In this document: in pieces, positions 1 through 5,978 of the stretch | Numbering within the stretch: the stretch's first letter is position 1 | Layout: every line of letters starts with the position of its first letter | NCBI GenBank assembly: GCA_947588915.1 | Contig: CANPZA010000091.1 | Span: 1 to 6,127 of the forward strand | DNA: 6,127 nt | Direction of reading: 5' to 3' | Source of the DNA: an uncultured Clostridia bacterium | Lineage (GTDB): Bacteria; Bacillota_A; Clostridia; TANB77; CAG-508 | The notes under the pieces: model-generated | Databases searched by the model: none | Seen by the model: the letters and a program-made list of their open reading frames with translations, nothing else | What the model was told of the DNA's origin: nothing | Position numbers and translations under genes: made by a program

Positions 1-956
1 ATAAGATACAAAATTATAAAAATCAAGAACAAGATAGTAGTGAAATAATAGAAGAAGTTGATTTATCAAGATTGTTAACACCTGATAAAAAGTTAGCAAC
101 ATTTGTTGGTGCAACTAAAAATGGGACATCATTTATTGTAAACAATTTAGCAGAATTAATGTCTTCAATTGGGATAAATACAGCGATATTAGATACAACA
201 AAAAGTAGAAATTCTTATTATATATATACCAAAAATGAAGAACCATTAAGAGAAATAGCAATACATTCTATTGAAGGCTTATCTCAAGGTGTAGCAAAAG
301 GTATACAAGTAAATAGAAATCTAACAGTTTATACATCACTACCAAATGAAAATGATAATATAGAAAATGTAGGAAAAATTCTAGAAACTTTGTTAATGAA
401 TCATTCATTAATATTAATAGATACTGATTTTGATACACCACTTAATTATTTTAAACAATCACAAGAGATATATTTAGTTCAAACAATGGATATATTGACT
501 ATTCAACCATTAACAGCATTTTTAAAACAATTAAAAATGAAGAATATTTTAGATGAAAACAAATTAAGAATTGTATTAAATAAAGTAGTTAAAATAAGAG
601 GAATAAAAGATGAAACAATAATTGGAGGGATGGCATTTTATAATGATCCTGCAATGTCATTTATGACAGAATTATTTGATAGAGATAGGGTCAAATATGT
701 TTCAATTCCTTTTGAAGAAGAAACATATATAAGATACTTAGAAGGTGTAATAGAATGTGAAATTTCTTTAAAAGGATATTCTAAAATGTTTATACAAACA
801 TTAAGAGAATTAGGAAATATGATTTATCCAATGGTAACAGCAACTCCTCAAAGAAATAACATGAATTATCAGCCACCATCAGCAAATATGAATAGAGGAA
901 ATAATTTTCCAAATAGTATGAATAATACATTGGATAGAATGAAAAGAAATTTTTAA
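1..956 (+). CDS. MinD/ParA/CpaE-like P-loop protein with degenerate Walker A, 5' partial
   Basis: The reading frame is open to the left edge (first whole codon at base 3), so the true start lies outside the window; 317 residues are visible. The fold looks like a MinD/ParA/CpaE-type P-loop ATPase: a first strand and loop FVGATKNGTS (bases 102-131), a hydrophobic strand ending in an Asp-rich loop LILIDTDFDTP (Asp codon at 420), and a later IVLNKVV strand (from about base 570) resembling the NK-containing strand of these ATPases. The loop keeps G-x4-G-x-S but has Thr where the Walker A lysine belongs and Ala at the MinD-type signature lysine, so normal ATP hydrolysis is doubtful. The C-terminus is an Asn/Pro/Met-rich tail of about 40 residues. 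The next gene starts 24 nt downstream and is probably co-transcribed. Family placement is from fold pattern; the exact role is unknown. A TTG at 72 has no ribosome site and is not the start. Confidence 0.72.
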   Translation, partial: KIQNYKNQEQDSSEIIEEVDLSRLLTPDKKLATFVGATKNGTSFIVNNLAELMSSIGINTAILDTTKSRNSYYIYTKNEEPLREIAIHSIEGLSQGVAKGIQVNRNLTVYTSLPNENDNIENVGKILETLLMNHSLILIDTDFDTPLNYFKQSQEIYLVQTMDILTIQPLTAFLKQLKMKNILDENKLRIVLNKVVKIRGIKDETIIGGMAFYNDPAMSFMTELFDRDRVKYVSIPFEEETYIRYLEGVIECEISLKGYSKMFIQTLRELGNMIYPMVTATPQRNNMNYQPPSANMNRGNNFPNSMNNTLDRMKRNF

Positions 957-980
957 ACTAAAATAGGGAGGAAATAAACA

Positions 981-2120
981 GTGGTAATAGCAGTAGTAGT
1001 AATCTTGGTATTAATTGTATTCGGTCTAGTAATTTATAATATTTCTATACACAAAAAAATACAAAAATTCAGAAATATGAATCAAAAGATTACAAATTTA
1101 TATGTTGTTCAAGATTTTATGAATGCAATAGGTGAAACATCAACTGTTGAACAAAAAATCAAGAAGATTAATGATATATTAATTGAAAGATACGAAATTA
1201 AATATTCAACAATTGTAGTTTTTGATGGGGCAGAATATCAAATAAAAGCATCAAATGTTGATCAAAAACACTGGAATGCATTAAAAGGCTTACAAAATAT
1301 AGATATGTTCAAAGATAGTATAGAATCTGCAACTCCTAAATATGTAACTGTTAACAATGAAAATGAAAGACTTCCATATCAAGAAATGGAATTTGGAAGA
1401 GCAAAGTCAGCAATATTTTTTCCTCTTTATATTGACAATGTATATATTGGTTATTGGATAATAGAAAGTGGAACACCACATGATTTTGATAATGTAGATA
1501 CAACAGTTTTAGAAGTAATTAAGGAAAATATTGTTTCTGTATTAAAAACAGTAGTACATCAAAAAACATTGGAATCAATTGTAAGAAAAGACTTATTTAC
1601 AGGTTTATATTCAGAAGAATATTTATATGGAGAAGGAAAGAAAATAATTGACCAATATACAATATCTACTATATGTATGTTCCAAATAATTAATATTCAA
1701 GAAATAAATAAAAAATATTCAAGAGAATTAGGAAATAAGGTAATAACAAAAATAAGTGAATATGTAAAAGAAAACTTATCTAGTGAATATGTTTTTGTAA
1801 GATATATGGGACCTAAATTTGTAATTGCTTTTTCAGGGGTGGAAGCAAATGGGGTAGCAGATTTCTTAAATGATATAAAAGATAAAGTGGAGAATATGAA
1901 AATTCAATTAACTCCTGAGGAAAAGCAAGAATTAAATCTAGAAGTTGCTTTCCAAAGAAAACAAACAAGGCAAAATAATTATGATGAAATAGCAATACCT
2001 AAATTGAATTTTGTTATATCAACTTATTACAAAGGAACTGGATTAGAAGAAGTATTAAAAAAATTAGAAGAATATTTAGACAATGCAAATAAGAGTGAAA
2101 GTGATATAACTAATATATAA
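981..2120 (+). CDS. Membrane-anchored GAF and degenerate GGDEF domain protein
   Basis: This 379-residue protein has an N-terminal membrane segment (about residues 2-20), a basic linker (22-40), a GAF-like sensory domain (about 45-190) and a GGDEF-like domain (about 200-375). The GGDEF entry motif survives as RKDLFTGLYSEEYL (202-215; compare the usual D-x-LTGL-x-NRR-x-L). The catalytic signature is MGPKF at 276-280, following V-R-Y, and the metal-binding DID region reads QII (about 235-237). A diguanylate cyclase needs both, so this is probably a non-catalytic relic that binds nucleotide or protein. No DHH/DHHA1 domain follows, so it is not a full GdpP/DhhP phosphodiesterase. The GTG start is set by GGGAGG at 966-971 and leads straight into the membrane anchor. 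It lies between the degenerate P-loop gene and ireB (17 nt gap), suggesting one transcript. The signal sensed by the GAF domain cannot be told. Confidence 0.78.
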   Translation: MVIAVVVILVLIVFGLVIYNISIHKKIQKFRNMNQKITNLYVVQDFMNAIGETSTVEQKIKKINDILIERYEIKYSTIVVFDGAEYQIKASNVDQKHWNALKGLQNIDMFKDSIESATPKYVTVNNENERLPYQEMEFGRAKSAIFFPLYIDNVYIGYWIIESGTPHDFDNVDTTVLEVIKENIVSVLKTVVHQKTLESIVRKDLFTGLYSEEYLYGEGKKIIDQYTISTICMFQIINIQEINKKYSRELGNKVITKISEYVKENLSSEYVFVRYMGPKFVIAFSGVEANGVADFLNDIKDKVENMKIQLTPEEKQELNLEVAFQRKQTRQNNYDEIAIPKLNFVISTYYKGTGLEEVLKKLEEYLDNANKSESDITNI

Positions 2121-2137
2121 AAAAGGGGGAATAAAAT

Positions 2138-2395
2138 ATGGAATTTGACAAGACAATGCACTTTGAAGTAGAAAGAGAAGAAAATGCAAAATGCAAAGAG
2201 ATTTTAAAGGAAGTATATGAAGCTTTGGTAGAAAAAGGTTATAATCCAATAAATCAAATTGTTGGATACATATTATCTGGTGATCCAACTTATATTACAA
2301 GCCATAAAGATGCTAGAAATAAAATAAGAGCTGTTGAAAGAGATGAACTATTAGAAAATATGGTAAAATATTATATAGGGTTAGATGAAAAATAA
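2138..2395 (+). CDS. ireB: IreB family regulatory phosphoprotein (UPF0297, YrzL)
   Basis: The 85-residue product is a clear full-length UPF0297/IreB protein. The family core is present: an N-terminal DKTMHF, the run [13 protein letters not shown] (about residues 32-44), then LSGDP-x-YI, the basic HKDARN and ERDEL near the C-terminus. In Enterococcus faecalis, IreB is a small cytosolic dimer phosphorylated on N-terminal threonines by the PASTA kinase IreK and affects cephalosporin tolerance. Here Thr6 in DKTM is the likely equivalent of the conserved phosphosite, and no earlier threonine exists. The ATG follows a strong GGGGGA ribosome site at 2125-2130. It is 2 nt from ruvX, the usual Firmicutes arrangement. 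Function in this organism is inferred from the family; no kinase or phosphatase gene is in the window. Confidence 0.95.
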   Translation: MEFDKTMHFEVEREENAKCKEILKEVYEALVEKGYNPINQIVGYILSGDPTYITSHKDARNKIRAVERDELLENMVKYYIGLDEK

Positions 2396-2397
2396 AT

Positions 2398-2820
2398 ATG
2401 AGAATTTTAAGTATTGATTATGGAGAAGCAAGAGTAGGGATTGCAATAACAGATAGTTTGAATATAACAGCACAAGGACTTGAAACAATAAAAAGAGAAG
2501 GAACAGATAAAACTATATTAAAAAGATTAGATGATATACTAAAAATATATAATGATGTAGAAATTATTGTTGTTGGGATGCCATTTAATATGGATGGAAC
2601 CATGTCTAAAAGGGCAGAAATAACACAAGAATTTGTACATAAATTAAAATGTAAGTATAATAAGTTAAAAATTGATACAGTAGATGAAAGATTAACAACT
2701 GTACAAGCACATAAAACTATGAATTTTTTAGATGTTAATAAGAATAAAAAGAAAAATTTAGTGGATACTATATCTGCAGTATATATTTTAGAAACTTACT
2801 TAAATAAAATAAAAAATTAG
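2398..2820 (+). CDS. ruvX: Putative pre-16S rRNA nuclease / Holliday junction resolvase homologue RuvX (YqgF)
   Basis: The 140-residue cytosolic protein has the RNase H-like YqgF fold and the usual family length. Visible motifs are IDYGEARVGIA at the N-terminus (Asp7), VVGMPFNMDGT (58-68), DERLTT (96-101) and a C-terminal LVDTISAVYILETYL with Asp123. The acidic residues at Asp7, in DERLTT and at Asp123 match the family's catalytic set, so it should be active. In E. coli, YqgF is linked to maturation of the 16S rRNA 5' end; some relatives cleave Holliday junctions, hence the two names. It starts 2 nt after the ireB stop with no convincing ribosome site; the nearest AGGG (2377-2380) is too far away. 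It is therefore probably translated by coupling to ireB. Product identification is very secure; the in vivo substrate is less so. Confidence 0.95.
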   Translation: MRILSIDYGEARVGIAITDSLNITAQGLETIKREGTDKTILKRLDDILKIYNDVEIIVVGMPFNMDGTMSKRAEITQEFVHKLKCKYNKLKIDTVDERLTTVQAHKTMNFLDVNKNKKKNLVDTISAVYILETYLNKIKN

Positions 2821-2849
2821 TTGTAAAATAATTAAAAATGGTTTATTAT
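2821..2849 (+). promoter_or_regulatory. Weak candidate promoter ahead of the DUF1292 gene
   Basis: The 73-nt gap after ruvX contains TTGTAA (2821-2826), a 17-nt spacer and TATTAT (2844-2849). These match the sigma-A boxes at 4 of 6 and 5 of 6 positions. In DNA this AT-rich such matches arise easily, so read-through from ireB-ruvX is equally possible. Confidence 0.3.
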
Positions 2850-2893
2850 ATTAATAATATAAAAAATTAGTAAAATTTGAAAGGAGAAAAATA

Positions 2894-3202
2894 ATGGAAG
2901 AAAATTTTGAGGGAGAAGAATTAGATAATATCATAATATTAAATGATGAGGATGGAAATGAAGTAAAATTTGAATTTTTAGATTTAATTGAATTAGATAA
3001 TGAAGAATATGTTGTATTATTACCTTTTACAGAAGAGGGAGAAGAAGAAGAAGGAGAAGTAGTAATATTAAAAGTTGAAGATACAGATGATGAAAATGCA
3101 GATGAAGAATCTTATGTAAGTATCGAAGATGAAGAAATATTAAACAAAGTATTTGAAATATTTAAAGAAAAATTCAAAAATGATTTTGATTTTGTAGACT
3201 AA
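2894..3202 (+). CDS. yrzB: DUF1292 family acidic protein (YrzB-like)
   Basis: The 102-residue product fits DUF1292: an N-terminal block NIIILNDEDGNEVKFEFLDL, then EYVVLLPF, a run of glutamates, and VVILKVED followed by a helical C-terminus. About 40 of its 102 residues are Asp or Glu, so the protein is strongly acidic and soluble, with no signal peptide or membrane segment. The family is widespread in Firmicutes and usually follows ireB and ruvX (yrzL-yrrK-yrzB in Bacillus), as it does here; its biochemical role is not known. The ATG is placed by AAGGAG at 2881-2886, 7 nt upstream. The gene ends just before a hairpin terminator, so it closes the transcription unit. The family call is secure, the symbol less so because it rests on position and the Bacillus naming. 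Confidence 0.9.
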   Translation: MEENFEGEELDNIIILNDEDGNEVKFEFLDLIELDNEEYVVLLPFTEEGEEEEGEVVILKVEDTDDENADEESYVSIEDEEILNKVFEIFKEKFKNDFDFVD

Positions 3203-3208
3203 TATGTT

Positions 3209-3240
3209 AAGGCGGATTTTTCCGCCTTTATATTTTATAA
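3209..3240 (+). terminator. Intrinsic terminator after the ireB-ruvX-DUF1292 group
   Basis: AAGGCGGA (3209-3216), a TTTT loop and TCCGCCTT (3221-3228) form a perfect 8-bp stem, unusually GC-rich for this DNA. It is followed by the T-rich stretch TATATTTTATAA. The T-tract is interrupted, so some read-through into the next gene is likely, and I see no strong -35 for that gene. Confidence 0.8.
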
Positions 3241-3253
3241 TTAAAATACAAAT

Positions 3254-3259
3254 GGAGGT
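3254..3259 (+). promoter_or_regulatory. Ribosome binding site that fixes the start at 3267
   Basis: GGAGGT lies 7 nt before the ATG at 3267. The frame is also open from an ATG at 3204, but that codon has no ribosome site and would run translation through the terminator hairpin, so 3267 is the start. Confidence 0.85.
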
Positions 3260-3266
3260 AAAACAA

Positions 3267-3746
3267 ATGAAAAATTTTTCAACATGGATGTTAGTTATGT
3301 TTATGGCAATGTTTTGGGTTTTTAGAGTAATTGTTGCGGTAACTTATGAAATGAATATAGACTTTGGAGGAATTCAACCTATTAATCAAACAATGGAAAT
3401 AATTTTATTATTTGTTGTTTTGATTTGTATGCTATTTATAGTAAAAAGGAAAATGATTGGGGCATTAGTATATCTTTTAGCTTATGGAATGTATTTTGGA
3501 ACAGATTTAATTACAGGATTGACTAATTTATTTACATCAGGTGAAGTAGGATTAGGAATATATTTAAATACATTTATATCATTAATTGGTATAATAATTC
3601 CAGTTGCTGTTCTTTTTGATTTGGTATTAGATAAAGGAAGAAAGGCAAATCCTCATGATAAAAAAACAGACTGGTTTTATGCAAATGAGAAATTTGATAG
3701 AGAAGTAGATGAAAGAGCAGATAAAAATAATTATAGAACATTATAA
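3267..3746 (+). CDS. Integral membrane protein of unknown function with charged C-terminal tail
   Basis: I cannot assign this 159-residue protein to a named family. It has about four hydrophobic segments (roughly residues 7-27, 42-60, 63-86 and 97-121), so it should sit in the cytoplasmic membrane. The final 38 residues form a hydrophilic tail rich in Lys, Asp, Glu and Arg. It contains DKKTDWFYANEKFDRE (131-146) and DERADKNNYRTL, which look like a conserved cytosolic motif rather than random sequence. The start follows GGAGGT. A TATAAT at 3236-3241 could be a -10 box, but no good -35 is spaced correctly, so the gene may depend on read-through of the preceding terminator. The YgjV-family gene begins 21 nt after its stop, suggesting co-transcription. 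No catalytic motif or transporter signature is visible. Confidence 0.85.
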   Translation: MKNFSTWMLVMFMAMFWVFRVIVAVTYEMNIDFGGIQPINQTMEIILLFVVLICMLFIVKRKMIGALVYLLAYGMYFGTDLITGLTNLFTSGEVGLGIYLNTFISLIGIIIPVAVLFDLVLDKGRKANPHDKKTDWFYANEKFDREVDERADKNNYRTL

Positions 3747-3767
3747 AGTTTAAAGGAAAGATTTGTT

Positions 3768-4289
3768 GTGGATAAATATGTTATAGCACAATTTATTGGA
3801 TTAATAGCAATCCTTTTTTGGGTAATTAGTATTCATAGAAAAGAACAATATAAAATTTTATTTTTACAAGTACTTGCTAATTTATCATATACAATTCAAT
3901 ATTTTATATTAGGAGTATTTTCCGCATCATCAATGAATTTGTCTTCTACTATTAGATGTTATGTGTTTTATAGAAAAAGGAAAAAACAAGAAGAAATTTC
4001 AAAATTTTGGTTAATTATATTTATATTTCTAATATTATTATTAGGAATATTAACATATAAAGATTATTTGTCACTAATACCAATCACAATTACTTTATTT
4101 TATACAATATCATCTTGGATGGAAGATTCTAAATGGATTAGAATCGTATTTCTACTAGCAGCTTTTGTTTGGATATTTTACAATTATATAGTTGGAGCAT
4201 ATATTTCTATATTTGGTAATATATTTGAGATAATATCTGGTATAACAGCATTAATTAGATTTTCAAAGAAAAGAGAAAAAGAATTATAA
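3768..4289 (+). CDS. YgjV family inner membrane protein
   Basis: The 173-residue protein resembles the YgjV family, whose E. coli member is about the same length. It is strongly hydrophobic, with about six membrane segments (roughly 4-22, 29-50, 78-95, 100-116, 123-140 and 143-163). A basic loop RKRKKQEE (about 69-76) lies between the second and third, and a Lys/Arg/Glu tail (RFSKKREKEL) ends the protein. The early pattern AQFIGLIAILFWVISIHRKEQYKIL with a following SYTIQYFILG is what I recognise from the family. Its function is unknown. The GTG start is supported by AAAGGAAAG at 3752-3760 and places the first membrane segment at the N-terminus. It probably shares a transcript with the unnamed membrane protein upstream and ends at a strong terminator. 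Confidence 0.75.
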   Translation: MDKYVIAQFIGLIAILFWVISIHRKEQYKILFLQVLANLSYTIQYFILGVFSASSMNLSSTIRCYVFYRKRKKQEEISKFWLIIFIFLILLLGILTYKDYLSLIPITITLFYTISSWMEDSKWIRIVFLLAAFVWIFYNYIVGAYISIFGNIFEIISGITALIRFSKKREKEL

Positions 4290-4342
4290 AGTGTTTTATG
4301 AAGTGAATTATAAGAATACTTCATTTATAACACTTTTTTTTA
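4288..4342 (+). terminator. Strong intrinsic terminator after the YgjV-family gene
   Basis: A 5' arm AAAGTGTTTTATGAAGT (4288-4304) pairs with ACTTCATTTATAACACTTT (4318-4336) around a 13-nt loop, with a small internal bulge. The 3' arm runs into eight consecutive T residues or more. It overlaps the stop codon of the upstream gene and separates it from the acetyltransferase unit. Confidence 0.88.
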
Positions 4343-4370
4343 TAAAAATTTTCATTGACTCAAGTTATAT

Positions 4371-4399
4371 TTGAAAAATAAAAGAAAGTAGTTTATAAT
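4371..4399 (+). promoter_or_regulatory. Sigma-A-type promoter for the acetyltransferase gene
   Basis: TTGAAA (4371-4376) and TATAAT (4394-4399) are separated by exactly 17 nt. Transcription would begin near 4406, leaving a leader of about 85 nt before the ATG at 4490. I see no riboswitch-like fold in that leader. A TTGACT at 4355-4360 has no -10 box at the right distance. Confidence 0.72.
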
Positions 4400-4489
4400 A
4401 TTTATGTAAAAATTAAGTAAAAAAGATTTTACAGATGAAAAAATATTGTTTGTAACTAAATTATAAAGATTAATTAGGAGTCAATTGAT

Positions 4490-5041
4490 ATGGTTGATTT
4501 AATTGAAATTAAAATAGAGGAATTTAAAAAATATATATATTGTAGATATCTAAAAATTTTTCCGAAGGAAGAACGCAGAGGATGGAAAAAAATAGTAAAT
4601 ACTTATAATAAAGGAATAGAAAAATTTTACAAAATAATGTTAGGTCAAACTATTATAGGTTTTTTCATGTTAGAAAAAATTGATGGATTTCCTTATTATT
4701 TAGATTATTTTGCTATATTTGAAGAATATCAAAGTAATGGATATGGTTCTCAAGCTATTAATAAACTTCTAAATATTTTAGGAAAAGAAGAGGGAGTGTG
4801 TTGCGAAATAGAACAAATAGATATTAATATACCAATAACTGTGAAAAGATGGAATTTTTATCAGAAATTAGGATTTAAAAAAGTAGATTCACAGTATAAA
4901 TTATATAAAGTTTTATTTTCGCCTTTAATAATAAGTAATAAAAAGTATGAAAAGGAAGAAATTGATAAAATATTATTTTCTTATTATAATATCAATTGTG
5001 GATCAAAAGAGGTAAAACAGAATTGTAAAATAATCAGATAA
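4490..5041 (+). CDS. GNAT family N-acetyltransferase
   Basis: This 183-residue cytosolic protein should transfer an acetyl group from acetyl-CoA to an amine; the substrate cannot be predicted. The GNAT core is visible. A strand YYLDYFAIFEEY (69-80) leads into the acetyl-CoA pyrophosphate-binding motif A, QSNGYG (81-86; consensus Q/R-x-x-G-x-G/A), and its helix SQAINKLLNIL. Motif B follows as RWNFYQKLGFKKV (120-132), the usual N-x-x-x-Y-x-K-L-G-F type. Beyond the core is a Lys/Cys-containing C-terminal stretch of about 45 residues whose role is unclear. The ATG follows AGGAG at 4476-4480. The gene stands alone between a terminator and the DUF4230 promoters, with its own promoter. Such single-gene GNAT cassettes are often accessory, but nothing here shows recent transfer. 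No clear terminator follows it. Confidence 0.88.
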   Translation: MVDLIEIKIEEFKKYIYCRYLKIFPKEERRGWKKIVNTYNKGIEKFYKIMLGQTIIGFFMLEKIDGFPYYLDYFAIFEEYQSNGYGSQAINKLLNILGKEEGVCCEIEQIDINIPITVKRWNFYQKLGFKKVDSQYKLYKVLFSPLIISNKKYEKEEIDKILFSYYNINCGSKEVKQNCKIIR

Positions 5042-5076
5042 ATTATACAAAATTTGATTAGTAAAATAAATTAAAT

Positions 5077-5105
5077 TTGCCAAGAATATTAAGATATGCT
5101 ATAAT
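5077..5105 (+). promoter_or_regulatory. Upstream promoter (P1) of the DUF4230 unit
   Basis: TTGCCA (5077-5082), a 17-nt spacer and an extended -10 box TGCTATAAT (5097-5105) form a convincing sigma-A-type promoter. Transcription would start near 5112, about 65 nt before the DUF4230 start codon. Confidence 0.7.
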
Positions 5106-5139
5106 TTTATTAAATTATAAAATTCGCGAAAATTACATG

Positions 5140-5148
5140 TGCTATAAT
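5140..5148 (+). promoter_or_regulatory. Downstream extended -10 promoter (P2) of the DUF4230 unit
   Basis: A second identical TGCTATAAT lies 43 nt after the one in P1. No good -35 box is correctly placed upstream, so it would rely on the TGn extension. Transcription would start near 5155, about 22 nt before the ATG. Between the two -10 boxes is the palindrome TTCGCGAA (5123-5130), a possible operator. Confidence 0.5.
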
Positions 5149-5176
5149 AGAAATAATATATAAAAGGAGATTAATT

Positions 5177-5860
5177 ATGGAAGAAAGGGAAATAAAATTT
5201 GATGAAGAACAAACGCAAGAACAAATTAAAACTGAAAAAAAGGAAAAGAAAAGCTTAAATCTTGGAAAATTCATAAAAAAATTACCACACACAGTAAAAA
5301 TAATTATTATAATTATAGTTGCTGTTTTATTAATTGGAATAGGAACTACAATTCCTAATATGATAAAATCAGATGAAACTGTTATAGATTTTGGATTTAA
5401 AAACGTTGGAAAACTTGTGACTCAAGAATGGTATGGAAGGATATTAGAAGATAGCTCAAAAGATAGAAAGATATTTAATATTATATCTGTTCCATTTACT
5501 GAAAGTAGACTAATCTTTAGCACAGATGTTGAAATACTAGCAGGAGTTGACTTTGAACAAATAAAATATGAGATTTCAAATAAAAAAGTTATAGTAACAT
5601 TACCACACTCACAAGTATATAAATCATATGAAGTACAAGGGTCATTTAAGTCTTATTTGGATGATGAAAGTTGGTTTACTAATATAAGTTCAACAGAACA
5701 ACAAGAATTAAAAGACGCTATAGTTGAAAAAGGAAAAAATCAAGCGATAGAATCAAATTTGTTAGGCAAAGCTGATGAAAATGCAGAAAATATAATTAGA
5801 AATATGATAAAAGGAAATGAAATTGCAAAAGACTTTGAAGTAGAATTTAAATATGAATAA
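5177..5860 (+). CDS. DUF4230 domain single-pass membrane protein
   Basis: The 227-residue protein has a highly charged Glu/Lys-rich cytoplasmic N-terminus (1-35), one membrane segment (about 39-60, with seven isoleucines in a row broken by one valine) and an outside domain (about 65-227) that matches DUF4230. The recognisable parts are FGFKNVGKLVTQEW (72-85), the strand IFSTDVEILAGVDFEQI (113-129) and VIVTLPHSQVYKSYEV (138-153), followed by a helical C-terminus. The function of DUF4230 is not known. Positive residues just before the membrane segment favour an N-in, C-out topology, so the domain should face the cell exterior. The ATG follows AAAAGGAGA at 5162-5170. A 31-residue membrane peptide gene starts 10 nt downstream with its ribosome site touching this stop codon, so the two are probably made together. 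Confidence 0.85.
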   Translation: MEEREIKFDEEQTQEQIKTEKKEKKSLNLGKFIKKLPHTVKIIIIIIVAVLLIGIGTTIPNMIKSDETVIDFGFKNVGKLVTQEWYGRILEDSSKDRKIFNIISVPFTESRLIFSTDVEILAGVDFEQIKYEISNKKVIVTLPHSQVYKSYEVQGSFKSYLDDESWFTNISSTEQQELKDAIVEKGKNQAIESNLLGKADENAENIIRNMIKGNEIAKDFEVEFKYE

Positions 5861-5870
5861 GGAGAAAAAA

Positions 5871-5966
5871 ATGGATAAATTTAAGAAAATATTAATAAAA
5901 ATAATTATTGGTGTAGGAATTTTTATAGCTTTATTTTATCTATTCTTGTTTTTAACGAGAGGATAA
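5871..5966 (+). CDS. 31-residue single-pass membrane peptide
   Basis: A short frame starts at an ATG 6 nt after GGAG (5861-5864), which directly adjoins the DUF4230 stop codon. It encodes 31 residues: a basic start MDKFKKILIK, a hydrophobic core IIIGVGIFIALFYLFLFL (11-28) and the ending TRG. The design (Lys-rich N-terminus, one 18-residue hydrophobic helix, no soluble domain) is that of a small membrane peptide with the N-terminus inside. The good ribosome site, tight coupling and clean topology argue that it is real. It could be a partner of the DUF4230 protein or a type I toxin-like peptide; the sequence does not decide, and I do not recognise a family. Confidence 0.65.
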   Translation: MDKFKKILIKIIIGVGIFIALFYLFLFLTRG

Positions 5967-5978
5967 AACAGTTGACTT

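Noticed and set aside
72..74. TTG as the start of the first gene
   Set aside because: The same frame is open all the way to the left edge and no ribosome site precedes this TTG. The gene is a 5' partial.
1813..2603. Minus-strand frames of 60-70 codons within 1813-1995, 2076-2288 and 2418-2603
   Set aside because: They lie opposite well-supported coding regions, give Leu/Ile/Pro/Ser-rich translations typical of antisense to AT-rich genes, and lack ribosome sites.
2809..2871. 13-bp direct repeat ATAAAAAATTAGT at 2809-2821 and 2859-2871
   Set aside because: It is low-complexity A/T sequence in a very AT-rich gap. One copy covers the ruvX stop and no element structure accompanies it.
3204..3266. 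ATG at 3204 as the start of the membrane protein gene
   Set aside because: It has no ribosome site and would translate through the GC-rich terminator hairpin. The ATG at 3267 follows GGAGGT at ideal spacing.
5047..5079. Possible terminator after the acetyltransferase gene (AAATTT...AAATTT)
   Set aside because: The pairing is only A/T, is interrupted, and has no T-tract. It would be too weak to terminate.
5110..5292. Minus-strand 60-codon frame over the DUF4230 start and promoters
   Set aside because: It is the complement of a Lys/Glu-rich region and two promoter sites; the Phe/Ser/Cys-rich translation is a shadow.
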